Shown here: piece by piece, positions 40,855 through 53,574 of the stretch | Numbering within the stretch: the first letter of the stretch is position 1 | Layout of the letters: every line of letters starts with the position of its first letter | Source: Aselliscus stoliczkanus | Taxonomy: Eukaryota > Chordata > Mammalia > Chiroptera > Hipposideridae | DNA: 64,000 nucleotides | Assembly: GCA_033961575.1 (NCBI GenBank) | Contig: CM066731.1 | Location: 136,269,001-136,333,000 of the forward strand | Direction: 5' to 3' | Made by a program: the position numbers and the translations under genes | The notes under the pieces: model-generated | Told to the model about the DNA's origin: nothing | Databases searched by the model: none | What the model saw: only the letters and a program-made list of their open reading frames with translations

Positions 40855-41205
40855 TTTATTGATATATAAATAAAATTTTGATTGGTATATATAATAAACA
40901 ATTTATCCATTTAAAATTACAAGTCAATGGTTTTTAGTATATCCATAGAGTTTTGTAATTGATTTTAGAGTATTTTAATCACTCCAAACCAGAAACGCCT
41001 TACCCATTAGCAGTCATTCCCCCAATATCCTGCGCCCCTGCCCCTCCAACCCTCACTCCAACTTAGGCAACTACTAATATATTGTCCATTTCGACAGAAT
41101 TGCCTATTCTTGAATTTTCATATAAGTGGAAACATGCAATAAATACATGGTTCTTTGTGACTGGCCTTTTTCAATTGGCATGATGTTTTCAAAGCACATC
41201 CCATT
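40855..41205 (-). mobile_element. Old L1 3' end
   Basis: Minus-strand 3' UTR and ORF2 tail of an old L1 (plus-strand TTTTCATATAAGTGGAAAC, GTGACTGGCCTTTTTCAAT). Bounded by the microsatellite on the poly-A side. Confidence 0.75.
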
Positions 41206-41820
41206 ATTCTGAGCCCAAAGATGTCCACGTGCTAATCCCTGAGCTCTGTAATTATGTCAGGTTACACAGCAAAGGGGAACTAAAGTTGCAGACAGAGTTA
41301 AGGTTGCTGATCAGCTACTTTAAAACAGAGAGATTATTCTAGATTATCAGTAAATGCAATGTAGTCACAAGAGTCCTTAAAAGTGTAAGATGGAATCAGA
41401 AGAAGTGGAGGTCAGAATGATGGGATGTAAGAAGGACTCCATCCACCAGTCCTCATTTTCTAGATGAAGAAAGAGGAGTATGAGCCATGGAATGCAGTCT
41501 CTGTAGTGGCTGGAAAAGGCAATAAAAAAAATGATCTCCTATACATTATCTAAAAACGAACATAGCCCTAATGACACCTTGATTTTAGCTCAGTGAGACT
41601 TCAAGCCTACAGAACTGCAAGATAAACATTTTGTGCTGATTTTTTTTTTTTTTTTGAGGGCAGTATCACTGGCCCTCATATGTGGGACCGAACCGGGGCC
41701 ACTGGCTTCCCAAGACAGCGCTTAACAAGCGCGCCACTCGGCTGGCTCCCAATTTGTGCTGATTTAAGACACCAAATTTGTGGTGATTTATAACAAGAGC
41801 AGTAGAAAACTATACATTTT
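41206..41820 (+). mobile_element. MaLR-like LTR fragment, split by a SINE
   Basis: An old LTR-type sequence with phrases GAGCCCAAAGATGTCCACG, AGTCACAAGAGTCCTTAAAA, GAGCCATGGAATGCAG, CACCTTGATTTTAGCTCAGT and TACAGAACTGCAAGATAAAC. It ends at CACCAAATTTGTGGTGATTTA...AGCAGTAG. This fits MLT-type mammalian LTR retrotransposons. No internal genes are present. A type A SINE at 41643-41752 interrupts it. Confidence 0.6.
41643..41752 (-). mobile_element. Short tRNA-headed SINE, type A, copy 4
   Basis: Reverse orientation, T-run then GAGGGCAGTATCACTGGCCC, ending GCCACTCGGCTGGCTCCC. The 13-base duplication TTTGTGCTGATTT lies at 41630-41642 and 41753-41765. Confidence 0.93.
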
Positions 41821-41824
41821 TAAA

Positions 41825-42185
41825 TACAGGATTTAGAGCTATAAATGTCTATCTAAGCACTACTTTAGCTCCATTCCATAGTGTTAGTATGTTGTCTTCA
41901 TTTTCATTCATCTCTAAGTATTTTCTAATTCCCTTTAAGACTTCTCCTTTGACCCATTGGATATGTAGGATTGTACTGTTAAATTTTCAGATATTTGTGA
42001 ATTTCCTAAATTCTTTGTTATTGATTTCTAATTTTATTGCATTGTAATTAGAAAACGTACTTTATATATTTTAAATCTTTTTAATTCATTTATTGAGGCT
42101 TCTTTTTTGGCCCATTATATGGTATATCCTGGAAAATATTCTTAGAGCATTTGAAAAGAAATATGTATTCTGTAGTTGTGTGGTG
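41825..42185 (-). mobile_element. Old L1 ORF2 endonuclease fragment
   Basis: Reverse-strand match to the endonuclease C-terminal and following region. Plus-strand TTTGACCCATTGGATATGTA, ATTGCATTGTAATTAGAAAA and TTTTGGCCCATTATATGG correspond to the SDHN / IDHILG-type segment. Non-coding. Confidence 0.75.
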
Positions 42186-42660
42186 GATGCAAAGCTCTTG
42201 GAACCCAGGGAGAAATCAGAGAGAACATTACTAGGCAAAGAGATGAGAAACTGTGGGATGTACATAAATGTCAGAGAATACATATGTTTGACTGCTGTTC
42301 AGGAGCAATGTGATTGAGAATGTAGGTTGTGGAGAGACCATGGGGAAATCTTGAATGACAGGATAGAGAATGTGGAAAATTTTTTCTAAGTTTTGAAAGA
42401 GTAGTGGATGATTTTTAAATTGGAGGACAAATGTTCAGTGCCTTACTTCAAGATGAAAACACTTGACACCAATGTGGAAAATCTTTTAATTCCAATCTAT
42501 GGTAGTGACATTTACAAATTAAATGTTCCTAACAGAAAACATATTCTTAACAGATGGATTTTAAAATTAAATGCAATTCATCAGTGTTGGCAAAGTGACC
42601 ACTGCTGGTTTTCATCTCTGGCTCCCACTGGCTGGCAACTCAAACAATACATTTGATTTA
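42186..42660. other. No clear feature
   Basis: 42300-42410 is faintly like an old LINE/MER internal phrase (GAGAGACCATGGGGAAATC). A minor open frame at 42408-42656 has no family resemblance. Confidence 0.35.
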
Positions 42661-42935
42661 AAAAAAAATTTTTTTAAATTAGTTTCAGGTGTTCAAATCA
42701 ACATAATGATTAGACTTTTACACCCCCCCACAAAATGATAACCCTCCAAGTCTACTACTCATCTGACATCATATGTAACTATTACGATACCATTGACTAT
42801 ATTCCCTATGATGTGACTATATATTTACATCCTGTGACTAAAAATATATATATATATATATATACATATATATGTATATATATAAACATTTCAGTTTGAT
42901 GTAGTCATATGTATATATATGTATATATGTATATT
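42661..42935 (-). mobile_element. L1 3' end with AT array
   Basis: TTAGTTTCAGGTGTTCAAAT and the following CACCCCCCCACAAAATGATA are an L1 3' UTR end on the minus strand, running to about 42840. An AT array (42844-42885) and another short AT tract follow. Between them is TTTCAGTTTGATGTAGTCAT, which resembles an L1 ORF2 segment. Confidence 0.75.
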
Positions 42936-42939
42936 CAAT

Positions 42940-45060
42940 ATTATTTTAGTTTCAGGTGTACAGTGCAATGGTTAGGCAGTTATAGAATCTATGAAATGAT
43001 TGCCCTGATAAGTCCAGTATCCTTCTGATGCCCTACATAGTCTTTACAACATTATTGATTATTTTCCCCATACTGTATTTCACATCCCCATGACTATTTT
43101 GTGAATACCAATTTGTACTTCCTAATCCCTTCACCTTTCTCACCCATCTCCCAATGCCCCTCCTGTCCAGCAATCATCAAATTGTTCTCTGCATTTATGA
43201 ATATTTTTCTTTTTTTTTTTTTCTTGTTTATTCTGTTCTTTAGATTTCACATATACATGGGATCATATGGTATTTGTCTTTCTCAGTCTGACTTATTTCA
43301 CTTAGCATAATATCCTCTAGGTTCATCCATGTTGTTGCAAATGGTAAGATTTCATTCTTTTTTATGGCACAGTAATACTCCATTGTATAAATGTACCACA
43401 ATTTCAATTTCTTTATCCAGTTGTCCATTGATAGGCATTTCAGTTGTTTCCATATCTTATCTATTGTGAATAGTTCTGCAATAAACATAGGGGTGTATAT
43501 ATTTTTTTGAATTTGTGTTTTGGATTTCTTTGGATAAATACCCAGGAGTGGAATAGCTGGGTCATAACATAGCTCTATTTTTAATTTTTGAGAAACCTCC
43601 ATACTGTTTTCCATAGTGGCTACAACAATTTGCAATTCCACTAATATTGCAAGAGGTTCCCATTTCTCTAATCTTCACCAGCACTTGTTTGTTGATTTGC
43701 TGATGATAGACACTCTGATGGGTATGAAGAGGTATCTCATTGTGGTTTCTATTTGCATTTCTCTGATGATTAGTGATGTTGAGCATCTTTACATATGTCT
43801 ATTGACCATCTGTATGTCTTCTTTGAAAAAATATCTATTCAGGTCCTCTGCTCATTTTTTGATTGGATTGTTTGTTTGTTTTAGTGTTGAGTTGTATGAA
43901 TTTTTTAGAAATTTTGGATATTAACCCCTTATCAGATGTATCATTGACAAATATCTTCTCTCACTCAGTAGGATGTCTTTTGTTTAGTTGATCGTTTCCT
44001 TTGCTGTGAAAACGCTTTCGTTTGATGTCGTCTCATTTGTTTATTTATTTATTTTTTGCTTCCCTTGCATAAGGGGAAATATCAGTAAAATATTACTAAA
44101 GGGAAATGTCTGAGAGTTTATTTTCTATATTTTCATCTAGGAGTTTTATGGTTCTGGGTCTTACATTTAAATCTTTAATACATTTTGAGTTTATTATTGT
44201 ATATGGTATAAGAAGGTGGTCCAGTTTCAGTTTGTTGCATGTATCTGTCCAGTTTACCCAGCACCATCTATTAAATAGACTGCCTTTATCCCAATGTAAA
44301 TTATTGCCTCCTTTATCATCAATTAAAGGAGAATATAGGCATGGATTTATTTCTGGACTCTCTATTCTTTTCCATTTATCTATGTGTTTGTTTTTATGCT
44401 AATACCATGCTGTTTTAATTACTATAGGCTTGTAGTATAATTCGATATCAGGTAGTGTAATACCTCTCACGTTATTCTTGTTTCTCAGGGTTGCCATAAC
44501 TATTCGAGGTCTTTCATGGTGCCATAGAAATGTTAGGATTATTTGTTCTAGTTCTGTGGTAAATACCATTGGTATTTTGATAAGGATTGCATTGAATCTA
44601 TTTATTACTTTGGGCAGTATGGACATTTTAAGTATATTAATTCTTCTTATCCATGAGTGTGATATATGTTTCCATTTATTTGTATCCTCTTTCATTTCTC
44701 TCTTCAATGTCTTATAATTTTATGAGTACAGATCTTTTACTTCCTTGGTTAAATTTATTCCTAAGTATTTTCTTTTCTTTTATTTTGATGCAATTGTAAA
44801 TGGGATTGTTTTCTTAAGTTCTCTTTTGGATATTTGATATTGGTGTACAAAAATGCAACCAATTTCTGAACATTAAATTTGTATCCTGCTATTTACTAAA
44901 TTTATTTATATATTCTAATAGGTTTTTTTGGGAATCTTTGGAATTTTCTATATATAGTATGTTATGTGCAAATAATAACAATTTTACTCCTTCCTTTCCC
45001 ATTTGAATGACTTTTATTTCTTTATCCTCTCTGCTTTGGCTAGAACTAACTCATCAAGTT
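42940..45060 (-). mobile_element. 5'-truncated L1, about 2.1 kb
   Basis: Minus strand: the ORF2 C-terminal half then 3' UTR. Readable pieces: 44707-44399 ([32 protein letters not shown]), 43786-43562, and 43641-43240 ([38 protein letters not shown]). Truncated near 45060 just upstream of the YADD region, which is itself degraded. More diverged than the copies at 9451 and 62328. Confidence 0.92.
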
Positions 45061-45738
45061 GATAAAACTGTTTTTAGAGTTCTTACAATGCTACAAATCT
45101 GTAAAAAACGTCAATTCCAATAATAAACTTTTTGTTTTCAAGTATGCTTGTAAGTGTAGATAATATAATTTGAAAAATTTTGGCCATTGGATATTGAAAT
45201 TCAAATTCATTTGTTCTCCAAGTAGGTAAGGCCTGGAACACATGTTTCATTGTGAACAGATAATGTAATAAGAGCCTTCTTGGACTGAATTTGGTCAGTA
45301 TTACATTTCTAATGCTCTTTCCTTACTACTTTTTTGTCTTACATTTCCTCCTCTGTGTGAAAAATTAGACCCTATTCAAATTTTACTAATAAACCTAATA
45401 TTTTCCCACTGAATCAGAAAAAACAAACAAACATACAGAAAAAAAACATTAGTTCCTTTCCTTTTAGATGAAAATAATTTTTAATGGGGAAACGAATGAG
45501 ATTTTCATTCTCCATAGTCTATCCATATATTTTCAAAACAATTTCTTTTGGTTGACAGTGTGAAAATTAACTATTTTTGTTACATAATTTATCTGTGCAG
45601 GAATGCACACTGAGTGAAAACTATCATGTAGTTGATATACAGGGCCTGGGTCAGAAGATATGATTTTTGCCACTTTTAGCTGTATGAATTTGCCTAACAG
45701 CCTTTCTCACCTAATTTCCTTCTCTGTAAAGGATTAAT
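45061..45738. other. No recognised feature
   Basis: AT-rich unique-looking sequence between two L1 insertions. Confidence 0.45.
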
Positions 45739-45751
45739 AAAAGCTAAAGTA

Positions 45752-46461
45752 TATTTTGCTCATTCATTCAGTTTTCAGTTTCTACATATAAGTAAGATCA
45801 TGTGGTATTTGTCTTTCTCCAATTGACTTATTTCACTTAACATAATAGTCTCTAGGTCCATCCATATCATTGTAAATGGTATGATTTCATTCTTCTTTAT
45901 AGTGGAGTAATACTCCATTGTATAAATGTACCACAGTTTCTTAATCCAGTCAACTGAATGAATGAGTAAAGTAAATAGAAACAGTCTCATAGATATAGAG
46001 GAAAAACTGAGGGTTGCTAGCTGGGAGGGGGGTGGGGATGAGGGAGAAAGGGAAGGGATTAGACAGCATAAATCGATAACTACAACATTCCCACAGGGAT
46101 ATGAAAGACAGTTTGGGGAATATAATTAATAATGTTGTAAATATTTTGTGGGGTGTCAGATGATCACATGTCTTATTAGGGAGACCATTTCATGGATAGA
46201 GTAGAGGCTTGATCACCGCACTGTACACCTGAAGCGGAGATTGTATACCAACTGTAATTGAATATATAGATAGTCACGGGATGTGGATTATACTGTGGAA
46301 GGGAGTCAGAGGAAGTGTAATAGATATATATGATATGGGGGGAGGAGTGGGGTGGCAAATTGGGGGAGGGGGTTGTCACTTTGAGGGGTCAAAAGTATAA
46401 CTATTGCACTGTGTTGTACACCTGAAACTAATTAAAAATAAATAAAAATAAAATAAATTAA
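45752..46461 (+). mobile_element. L1 insertion with inverted 5' part (twin priming)
   Basis: 45752-45950 is the end of ORF2 and start of the 3' UTR in reverse orientation (readable minus-strand [20 protein letters not shown]). 45951-46461 is the 3' UTR in forward orientation, ending in an A-rich tail. The segments share about 19 bases (ACTGAATGAATGAG(C/T)AAA) at the break. A near-perfect 13-base target duplication AAAA(G/T)CTAAAGTA lies at 45739-45751 and 46462-46474. Confidence 0.9.
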
Positions 46462-46474
46462 AAAATCTAAAGTA

Positions 46475-46818
46475 ACAATAAAGTAACATATTAGATTATG
46501 TATTTATTAAAAATGTAGACACCTTAAACTCTGGGAAAATTAAAGAAAGATAGTTATTAAAGGTGGGTACAAAGGGCTAAAATTAAGAGATAATATCTCT
46601 GTATGTTAAACTCAACTGCGTTAGTACAGAATAGTGAGTCTTTAATTAGCCAATCATATGAAAAATTCCTAAAGTTTTAGTTACCTGTTGCTTCCCTATT
46701 CCCCAGTGAATAGTGTGTTTTAATTGCTTTAAATATTGTGAAAGCTCATGCTGCATTTGCGGTCATGTTGAGATCAACAGAGGTCATCATCTCAAGGACT
46801 GAGATGATGCAGGAATGG
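46475..46818. other. No recognised feature
   Basis: AT-rich sequence without recognisable elements. Confidence 0.45.
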
Positions 46819-46833
46819 CTGCAGCAAACTTCT

Positions 46834-46966
46834 TTTTTTTATTTTTTTTATTATTAATTTATTTTATTTTTTTCAGGGCAATGTCACACTGGCCCTCATG
46901 TGGGACCTGAACCGGGGCCACTGGCTTCCCAAGCCAGCGCTTAACCACTGTGCCACTCGGCCCGCC
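46834..46966 (-). mobile_element. Short tRNA-headed SINE, type A, copy 5
   Basis: Reverse orientation with a long T/A-rich tail, CAGGGCAATGTCACACTGGC and CACTGTGCCACTCGGCCCGC. The exact 15-base duplication CTGCAGCAAACTTCT lies at 46819-46833 and 46967-46981. Confidence 0.95.
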
Positions 46967-47099
46967 CTGCAGCAAACTTCTAAGAGGTTAAATGGTTTCC
47001 TGGCTTTATTAGTGCTTTCCTTCCAATTTATTTTACACAACAGCATTTTAAATGACATTTTGAAATTTTAACATTAAACTCTTCAGCATAAAATCAGTC

Positions 47100-47925
47100 C
47101 ATAGTTCTCTATTGCTTTAGGCAGAAATGTCCAAATTCATTAGCATGGCATATGCATCTTCCTAGCATAAGACTTCTGTTAAATTTCCAGGCCTTATCTC
47201 TGCCCATTCCCCCTGCCTCTCTGGTTCTGGACACCAGTCATGACAAACTATCTTGTGATACCAAGTTATCTCAGCTGTTTATGTCTTTACCCACAGTGCG
47301 TCCTCTGCCAGGATTTTTCCTTATTCTCTTCCAGACCTCACTTGTGACTCAGAATCCTTGGAGTAATCCCTATTATCTTGCAAGATGCAACTTAATCATC
47401 ATCTGCCTTAAGAACTACTTTGTGATAACTGATGACCCCTACAGTTCTTGTATTTTATTTTTTTAGATGAGATTTTATGTATTTATTTTTCTCTTTTGGT
47501 AAGAACACCTAACATGAGATTTAACCCCCTAAGTTTTAATGTGCATAATACTGTTTTGTTAACTATAGGTACTGTTTTACAACAGATCTCTAGAACTTAC
47601 TCAAGTAGCATAACTGACCTTTTATACCAGTTGAATAACAACTTCCCATTTCCCCCACTTCTCAAACCACATGCAACTACATTTGTATTATCTGTTTCTA
47701 TGAGTCTAACTATTTTAGATATATCATATAAGTAGAATCATACAGTGTCTGTCTTCTGTTATACACTGTCCTAGTGTTTATAATGTTTACATATTTTTCT
47801 GACTACTAGTTTGCAAGCCCCTTGCAGATACCATGTCTCATTCCTTGTATCCCTAGCATCCAGCTCATTCCCAAGCACTTATGGTACTAAATAAATGTGG
47901 CATTCATGTATGTGTGTTAAGATAA
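47100..47925 (+). mobile_element. L2 fragment interrupted by an L1
   Basis: L2-like sequence at 47140-47450 (AATTTCCAGGCCTTATCTCT, CTTGCAAGATGCAACTTAAT) resumes at about 47770-47920 (AGTTTGCAAGCCCCTTGCAG, ATACCATGTCTCATTCCTTG, and an ACTAAATAAATGTGGCATTC end). The intervening 47455-47765 is L1. Confidence 0.65.
47455..47765 (-). mobile_element. Old L1 3' end inside L2
   Basis: Minus-strand 3' UTR of an old L1: plus-strand ATGAGATTTAACCCCCTAAG, AACTATAGGTACTG, CAACTACATTTGTATTATCTG. Confidence 0.7.
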
Positions 47926-48897
47926 AGGAATAGATATAGCAATCCTATGTCACAGCAGTGGGAAGAGCCAAAGAGTTTAAGCTGGGCAGAGTAAATGGTG
48001 ATGTAATTTTTAACAATAAAAGAGTGTGATAAAAAGTTTGGATAATCTAGAAGTTAAATTTTAGAAGAGTTTGCTTCACTATTCTAGTTTTCATATCCTA
48101 AAGTTCTAGCTAAGAGCATCAAAAGAATCATCTGTGGATTCAAATATAGCTAAACGGGGACTTTTTTTTTTTTTAAGGGACTCTAGCTGAGAGAAACAGG
48201 CATTCTTTTTCTAATAATGTAGTATCTATTTCAGTCAAACCTGCAATCTGATCCAGTAATTACAATAAAATAGGACAGAAAGACTCAGTTTACCCATGAG
48301 GTATCTTGGTGTGAAAATAGTAACCTTAATATATATACTGTTATGGAAAATAAAACACATATTACAGGTTTGGAGATGTAATATGCTCCCCTTCAAGTTC
48401 TGACCCAAAAAGCCAACATGAGAACAGAGCCTTTGAGACTCAAACTTTACTTCTGGAGAGTTTCAGTTTTGTTGGGATTAAAATCATCAGGGAATGAAAG
48501 TCAAATGTAAAAGTATTCTTTGATACCTTAGAATAACCCTAGTGGTTACTAAAGATAGCATCATTGTATAGGCTTCAGAGGACCTGTAATTCTGTCCCAC
48601 AAAGAATTTGGAATGTTTTATATATGGTGAGTTTTAGTGCAGAATAAAAGAAGTAAAAATCTATGTTCAAATCTTTAAAAGATAGTTCTTAAGAATGTAT
48701 GTAATTCGGATCTGTGATTAGTCCATATAGTAAATGTAAATACATGCCTACGAATCTATATTATTTATATTAATTGATCAGATTTTAGTAACCCAAAGAT
48801 ATTTTTCTATTTTATAATATTTTAAAAACTCTGAGTAATTCAAATACTAAGATTTCTCTTTGAATTATTTCACTTAATAAATTTATTCAACTGCCTA
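47926..48897. other. No recognised feature
   Basis: AT-rich sequence; no gene or repeat recognised. Confidence 0.4.
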
Positions 48898-48978
48898 TTG
48901 GGTTGTCAAAAAAGTCATGACGCATTTTTGCAACGAAAAACATAGAAAAAATATGTCATGACTTTTCTGACAACCCAA
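48898..48978. mobile_element. 81-bp mariner-type MITE, copy 2
   Basis: TTGGGTTGTCAAAAAAGTCA at the left, inverted as TGACTTTTCTGACAACCCAA at the right. TA precedes it and CA follows. Same family as 26727-26806, with better-matched inverted repeats (GTCATGAC also recurs on both arms). Confidence 0.9.
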
Positions 48979-51900
48979 CATTAAACATTAGGCCCTCCAA
49001 GGCACCAAAAGAGTAAATATATACTAAATATAGCCATCTTTAAGGAACTTAGAGTTTATTAAAATCAGCTATATAACATCATATTAAAATAATTACTCTT
49101 TCAAACTAGACCCAGAGAGGTAACGTAAGAATTGAGTCTTTGTTCATAACAGATAAAGTTTCATAAAGTTTGGTTGCTAATTGTTGATCTTTCTTAAAGG
49201 TCAAAGATTCACATTTCTAATATTTTCCCAGTCTTTTGGTATGTTTATCTTTGAACAGTTAAAAGATATGGAAATGAATTTCAAATATGTGTAGTCCTTT
49301 AACTATACCCTTTAGGACAACACAGACCTTTCATTCTTGATGACTAAGCATATGCCTGAAGTAGAGGCTGACAGAAACCAGCTCTACTTTTTACTTTAGT
49401 AACATAATCATCCATACCATATTCACCTTAGATGCGTAACAGACCATTTTCTCTCTTTGGTCACCCTCTCTATTTCATCCTCTGGGTCCTCTCTACTAAA
49501 TGTGTGGAAATCTTCTAACTTTCATCTAATGTAACTTTATTGAGTCCAGAGCCCTCTGCCATAATTCTTAAGATTATCAGGACACATATCTTTTCTGTTG
49601 GTCACTTTTATCTTGCATTCTGAACTCCTGACTTTCCTCTAATCACCACTGCTTCACTGCTCGCTGCTCACACTGCATGCTGTTCCCTTCCTGCACCATG
49701 TGGTCCCAAGTATGCACATAAATCATTCTGTAAGGCTCCAATAACACACAATGTGTATTAGTCCATGCTGAAGCTTTGGAAATGATGGAGGGAAATCACA
49801 ACATAGGACAGGAAACATTTCAAACTGGACATAAATATTATGTTTCTTAAATTTTTAAGCCACTCCCATAAAGCAGCACTCTTTTGTGCCTGCCCCTCTC
49901 TTTGGGAACAAACCTGTTCTGACATCTCTAGGGCCTCAGAATTGAAAGATGCTCGCCACTCTTCCTCTCTCCTCCCCATCCCATTAGCCAACAACATATA
50001 GGATAAATCCATACACAAAAATCAAACAAACAAAAATAAAACATTTCCTCTCTGAGGTCTATACACTTTACTTCATTACACAGGAAGTGTGTGTATTTTC
50101 TTAATTTCTTCCAATAGATATTTCACTCCCATTAACTGGAAAGCCTGCTTAAGAGCTTTCCCAGAAGTGAATTTTATCACTAACAGGGCAGTTTTCCCCA
50201 GAAGTAAATTTTGTCACTACATAAGACATAAGGAATTAAACAAACAATGCTCTGCAATTTATCAGATAAAATTGTTTTTCTTCCATCTTTCACACGACAT
50301 TGTATTTCTCTGCATAATCTTTGTCTAACTTTCTACCCAGGAGAAACATACCTCCTAATAGCATTTCTAAGAGATGGCAATCTTGTTTTCTGGGGAAAAA
50401 CAGTAGCAAGCAACTCATCTGAAATGAAATTGAGTCATTTGGAAGAGGCAGAGTGAGTTGTCCGGGAGAAGGTACTAAACATGACACAAGAGAAACTCAA
50501 ACTTCGAATTGGACAGACTTTTGAGCACTTGTAATTTTCAAACTAAGCTAACAAATATATAAATGTCTACAGGCTCGTTTTTGTTTTTTTTTTGTCATTG
50601 AGCCAAAGGTTGAAAGTAAGTCCACAGCAATGATCTATCTGCTTTGATCTCTGCATGCCAGCTTCACCTTCTAACATTTTCAAGCCAAAGTTATCTCCAG
50701 ATTGAAAGACAATGCCTCCTACCCCAGGTCAAAGAGCTGCAAATGCTAAAAGCTATTCAAGGCTTCAGAATTATCTCTCCCACCCCTCTGTTTCTCCACA
50801 TCCTTCTGGTTTTCCTTTTTGTCTCTCTTTCCCTTTCTCACATTAAAACTGTCCCCTCTTTCTTAGTTTCCTGATGCATGCTCTTAAATTGGGGGAGAGG
50901 AAGCATATGAGTAAAAGAGGACAAAACGTAAGGCTGCAGTGCCCCTCCTTGTCTTTTTCTCCCTTAAGATGGAATTTTTTACCCTAAGTTACAACTTTTT
51001 CCCCAGGCTCTAATTAGGTTTGCTGTTTCATGACAACTTTGTTAAATTGCATTCTTAAGGCAGTTCATCACTAGCTTTTACTGTATGCTCTTGAAACTTT
51101 CCAGAACCCTTAACCGAGGTGGCTTCAGTAAATGGAGTTAGCATTTGGGTCCTAAAAAGAGTCCGAGACAAAAATAGCAATAGTTACTTTATTTATACAA
51201 TACTTAATTGTCAGAGTCCACAAGATGAAGGACAGACGTTTAACTACTTATAACACAGTTGGGAAACCTGGGCTGGTAGCAGAATTTTGGTGCTTGTTAC
51301 CTGCAGGAACACAGAGTTCTCAAAGAACTCTATATCGAATTAAATTTACTGACACACAGAATATGCATCATGTAAATATTTAGTAATGTAAGTACATAAT
51401 CCTCATAGTGAACACATGTCCCCATTCTTTACACGGAAGAAGCTTTGCATCTGGGCAGCCATGTCCACATTAGGAAAGGCAGAATTATAGCATTTTTTTA
51501 AAAAGAAAGAAATTAATAAAGTAATAAAAGGAGAGTGCATAACTCTGACATAATTTGGACATCATTGCAGAGGTAACTCAGTTTCTTGATCTTTTAGAAG
51601 GTAGGATTTATGCCCTTATTACTTTTCTGAAAGGTATGAACTGAGATTTTCTTTTCCTTTTTTTCTTGAGAACTATGTGGCAAATCTTCATCCTCAGATT
51701 CACTTTTGCCCTTGGACTCTTTCTCACCCTTCTCCTCCTTAGGGAGAGAGAGGAGGGGAAAAAAGAAGTACTGTTTCAGCCAACTGGCTTTATTAAAGCT
51801 TTCTCATCTATGAGGCATGAGAACATGTTTGTGAATCTGCTTCTCTTCTGATTGGCAGTAAGAAGTACAATTGTTCTTTAATTGGAACCTTCTGAGTCTC

Positions 51901-53178
51901 ATCATATTGTTTAACCCAGGCATTTAACCCATCTCAATCCAAGTGAAAGTTGGTGACATGGATCAGCTGACAGTTTTATTTAATTATCAGACAATGTAGG
52001 ATTAACTAATTAACTAAACACCAGCCACCAGTGATTCACTGAGGTTCTTTTTTTTGTTTTGTTTTTTGTTTTTGTTTTTTAGAGCAGGAGGAGAGGGTGA
52101 GTAACGGAGGGAATATACTGAATATCACAGTAGCTTGGTCATGAGATTGAATGCTGGCCTTATTCCTGACAAAACTTATCTGTATGGAGCTGAGTAAATC
52201 TCTTGAGATTACTGAAACTTGATTTTCTTACCTATAAAAATTAGGAACAATATTTCTCAAGTATTTCTCTACATAATTTATAAAATTCTCTCCAGGTCTC
52301 AGACCCTCTAATTATAATCAATACATAGAAAAAGATTAACAGACAGAAAGAGGTATACCCATATATTACCAATAGGTTGGTTATTGTAAGATTTTGTGGA
52401 TTTGAGAAACCCATATTTAGTTAACATTTTATCAGTGATGTTTTGTTTTCATGAGATCTTAATAAAAAAATTTTTAACACTATCAAGGAATTTCCTAGGT
52501 AAAATATACTCAAGATATCTTAATTATATAAGATAAGAGAAGAACATTTCTCTTCTTATCCCAATTCCATCTCTTTTATCTCCTACAACCAATCAAAAAT
52601 ACTGTCATTGACAAATATATATAAAAAAAAATTAGGTTTAATGAAACTTCATTGAAAAATCACGCATTAGCCTTTCTTCCCTAATGTTTGCCTGTAAACA
52701 AAATCCAAGAGCAATATCTTTTTTTTGTGTGTGTGTGCATGTGTTAGTTTCTGTTCATGTGTGTAAAATATGGGCAGTGACTCACATTCCTGACACAGCC
52801 AGCACAGCTGGATAGGCGCAGCATGCATTTCATAACAGGGATAAAGAAAGAAAGAAAAATCAAGAGGAAACTTTGAAAAAATGTATATACCTTACTGTTA
52901 CAAAAGCAAGATGTAAACTTTTCTAAGAAAAAAGAAGAGAAAGTTGTTTGAGGCTAATTAAAAATTACTTTAATATGTGTTGATGTGTAATATATTCCTT
53001 CGAAGTATGTATTCCCTGTGGAAACCCCACTCTCTCCCATCAAAAAGAAGCAACAATTTATGAATATCACCAAAGTTTCACTCTGGTGACAATTTAACAG
53101 TACAAACAATAAAATAAAAATACTCCACAATAATTTTGGGACTGTTTTGAAAGAAAAATAGAAATAGGATTATATGTC

Positions 53179-53180
<2 letters not shown>
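48979..53180. other. Long unassigned stretch
   Basis: 4.2 kb without recognised repeats or coding families. An imperfect 37-38-base direct repeat (CCCAGAAGTGAATTTT / CCCAGAAGTAAATTTT) lies at 50160 and 50197. A TTTTG-rich tract lies at 52046-52080. If the window holds host exons or regulatory DNA, this is among the likelier places, but nothing in it proves so. Confidence 0.4.

Positions 53181-53226
<46 letters not shown>
53181..53226. repeat. (AT)n microsatellite
   Basis: About 23 AT units at the 5' truncation point of the following L1. Confidence 0.95.
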
Positions 53227-53228
<2 letters not shown>

Positions 53229-53574
53229 GAAAATAAAGGGATGGAAAAAGATATTCACAAAAATGGAAGAAAAGCTGGGGTAACAATACTTATATCAGAC
53301 AAAATAGACTTTAAAACAAAGGCTATAACAAGAGACAAAAAGGACCCAGTAATCCCACTTCTGGGTATTTATCCAAAGAAACCCAAAACACTACTTTGAA
53401 GGGATGTGTGCATCTATATGTTTATTACAGCATTGTTTACAACGGCCAAGATATGAAGGCCACCTAGATGTCCATCAATGGATAATAAAGAGGTTATATA
53501 TGTATGTATATATATATATATATGTATGTATGTATATATATATATATATATATATATTTACAAACACATGCGCG

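Noticed and set aside
41206..41820. Provirus with coding regions near the LTR-like sequence
   Set aside because: No gag, pol or env resemblance on either side; only an old LTR-type fragment is present.
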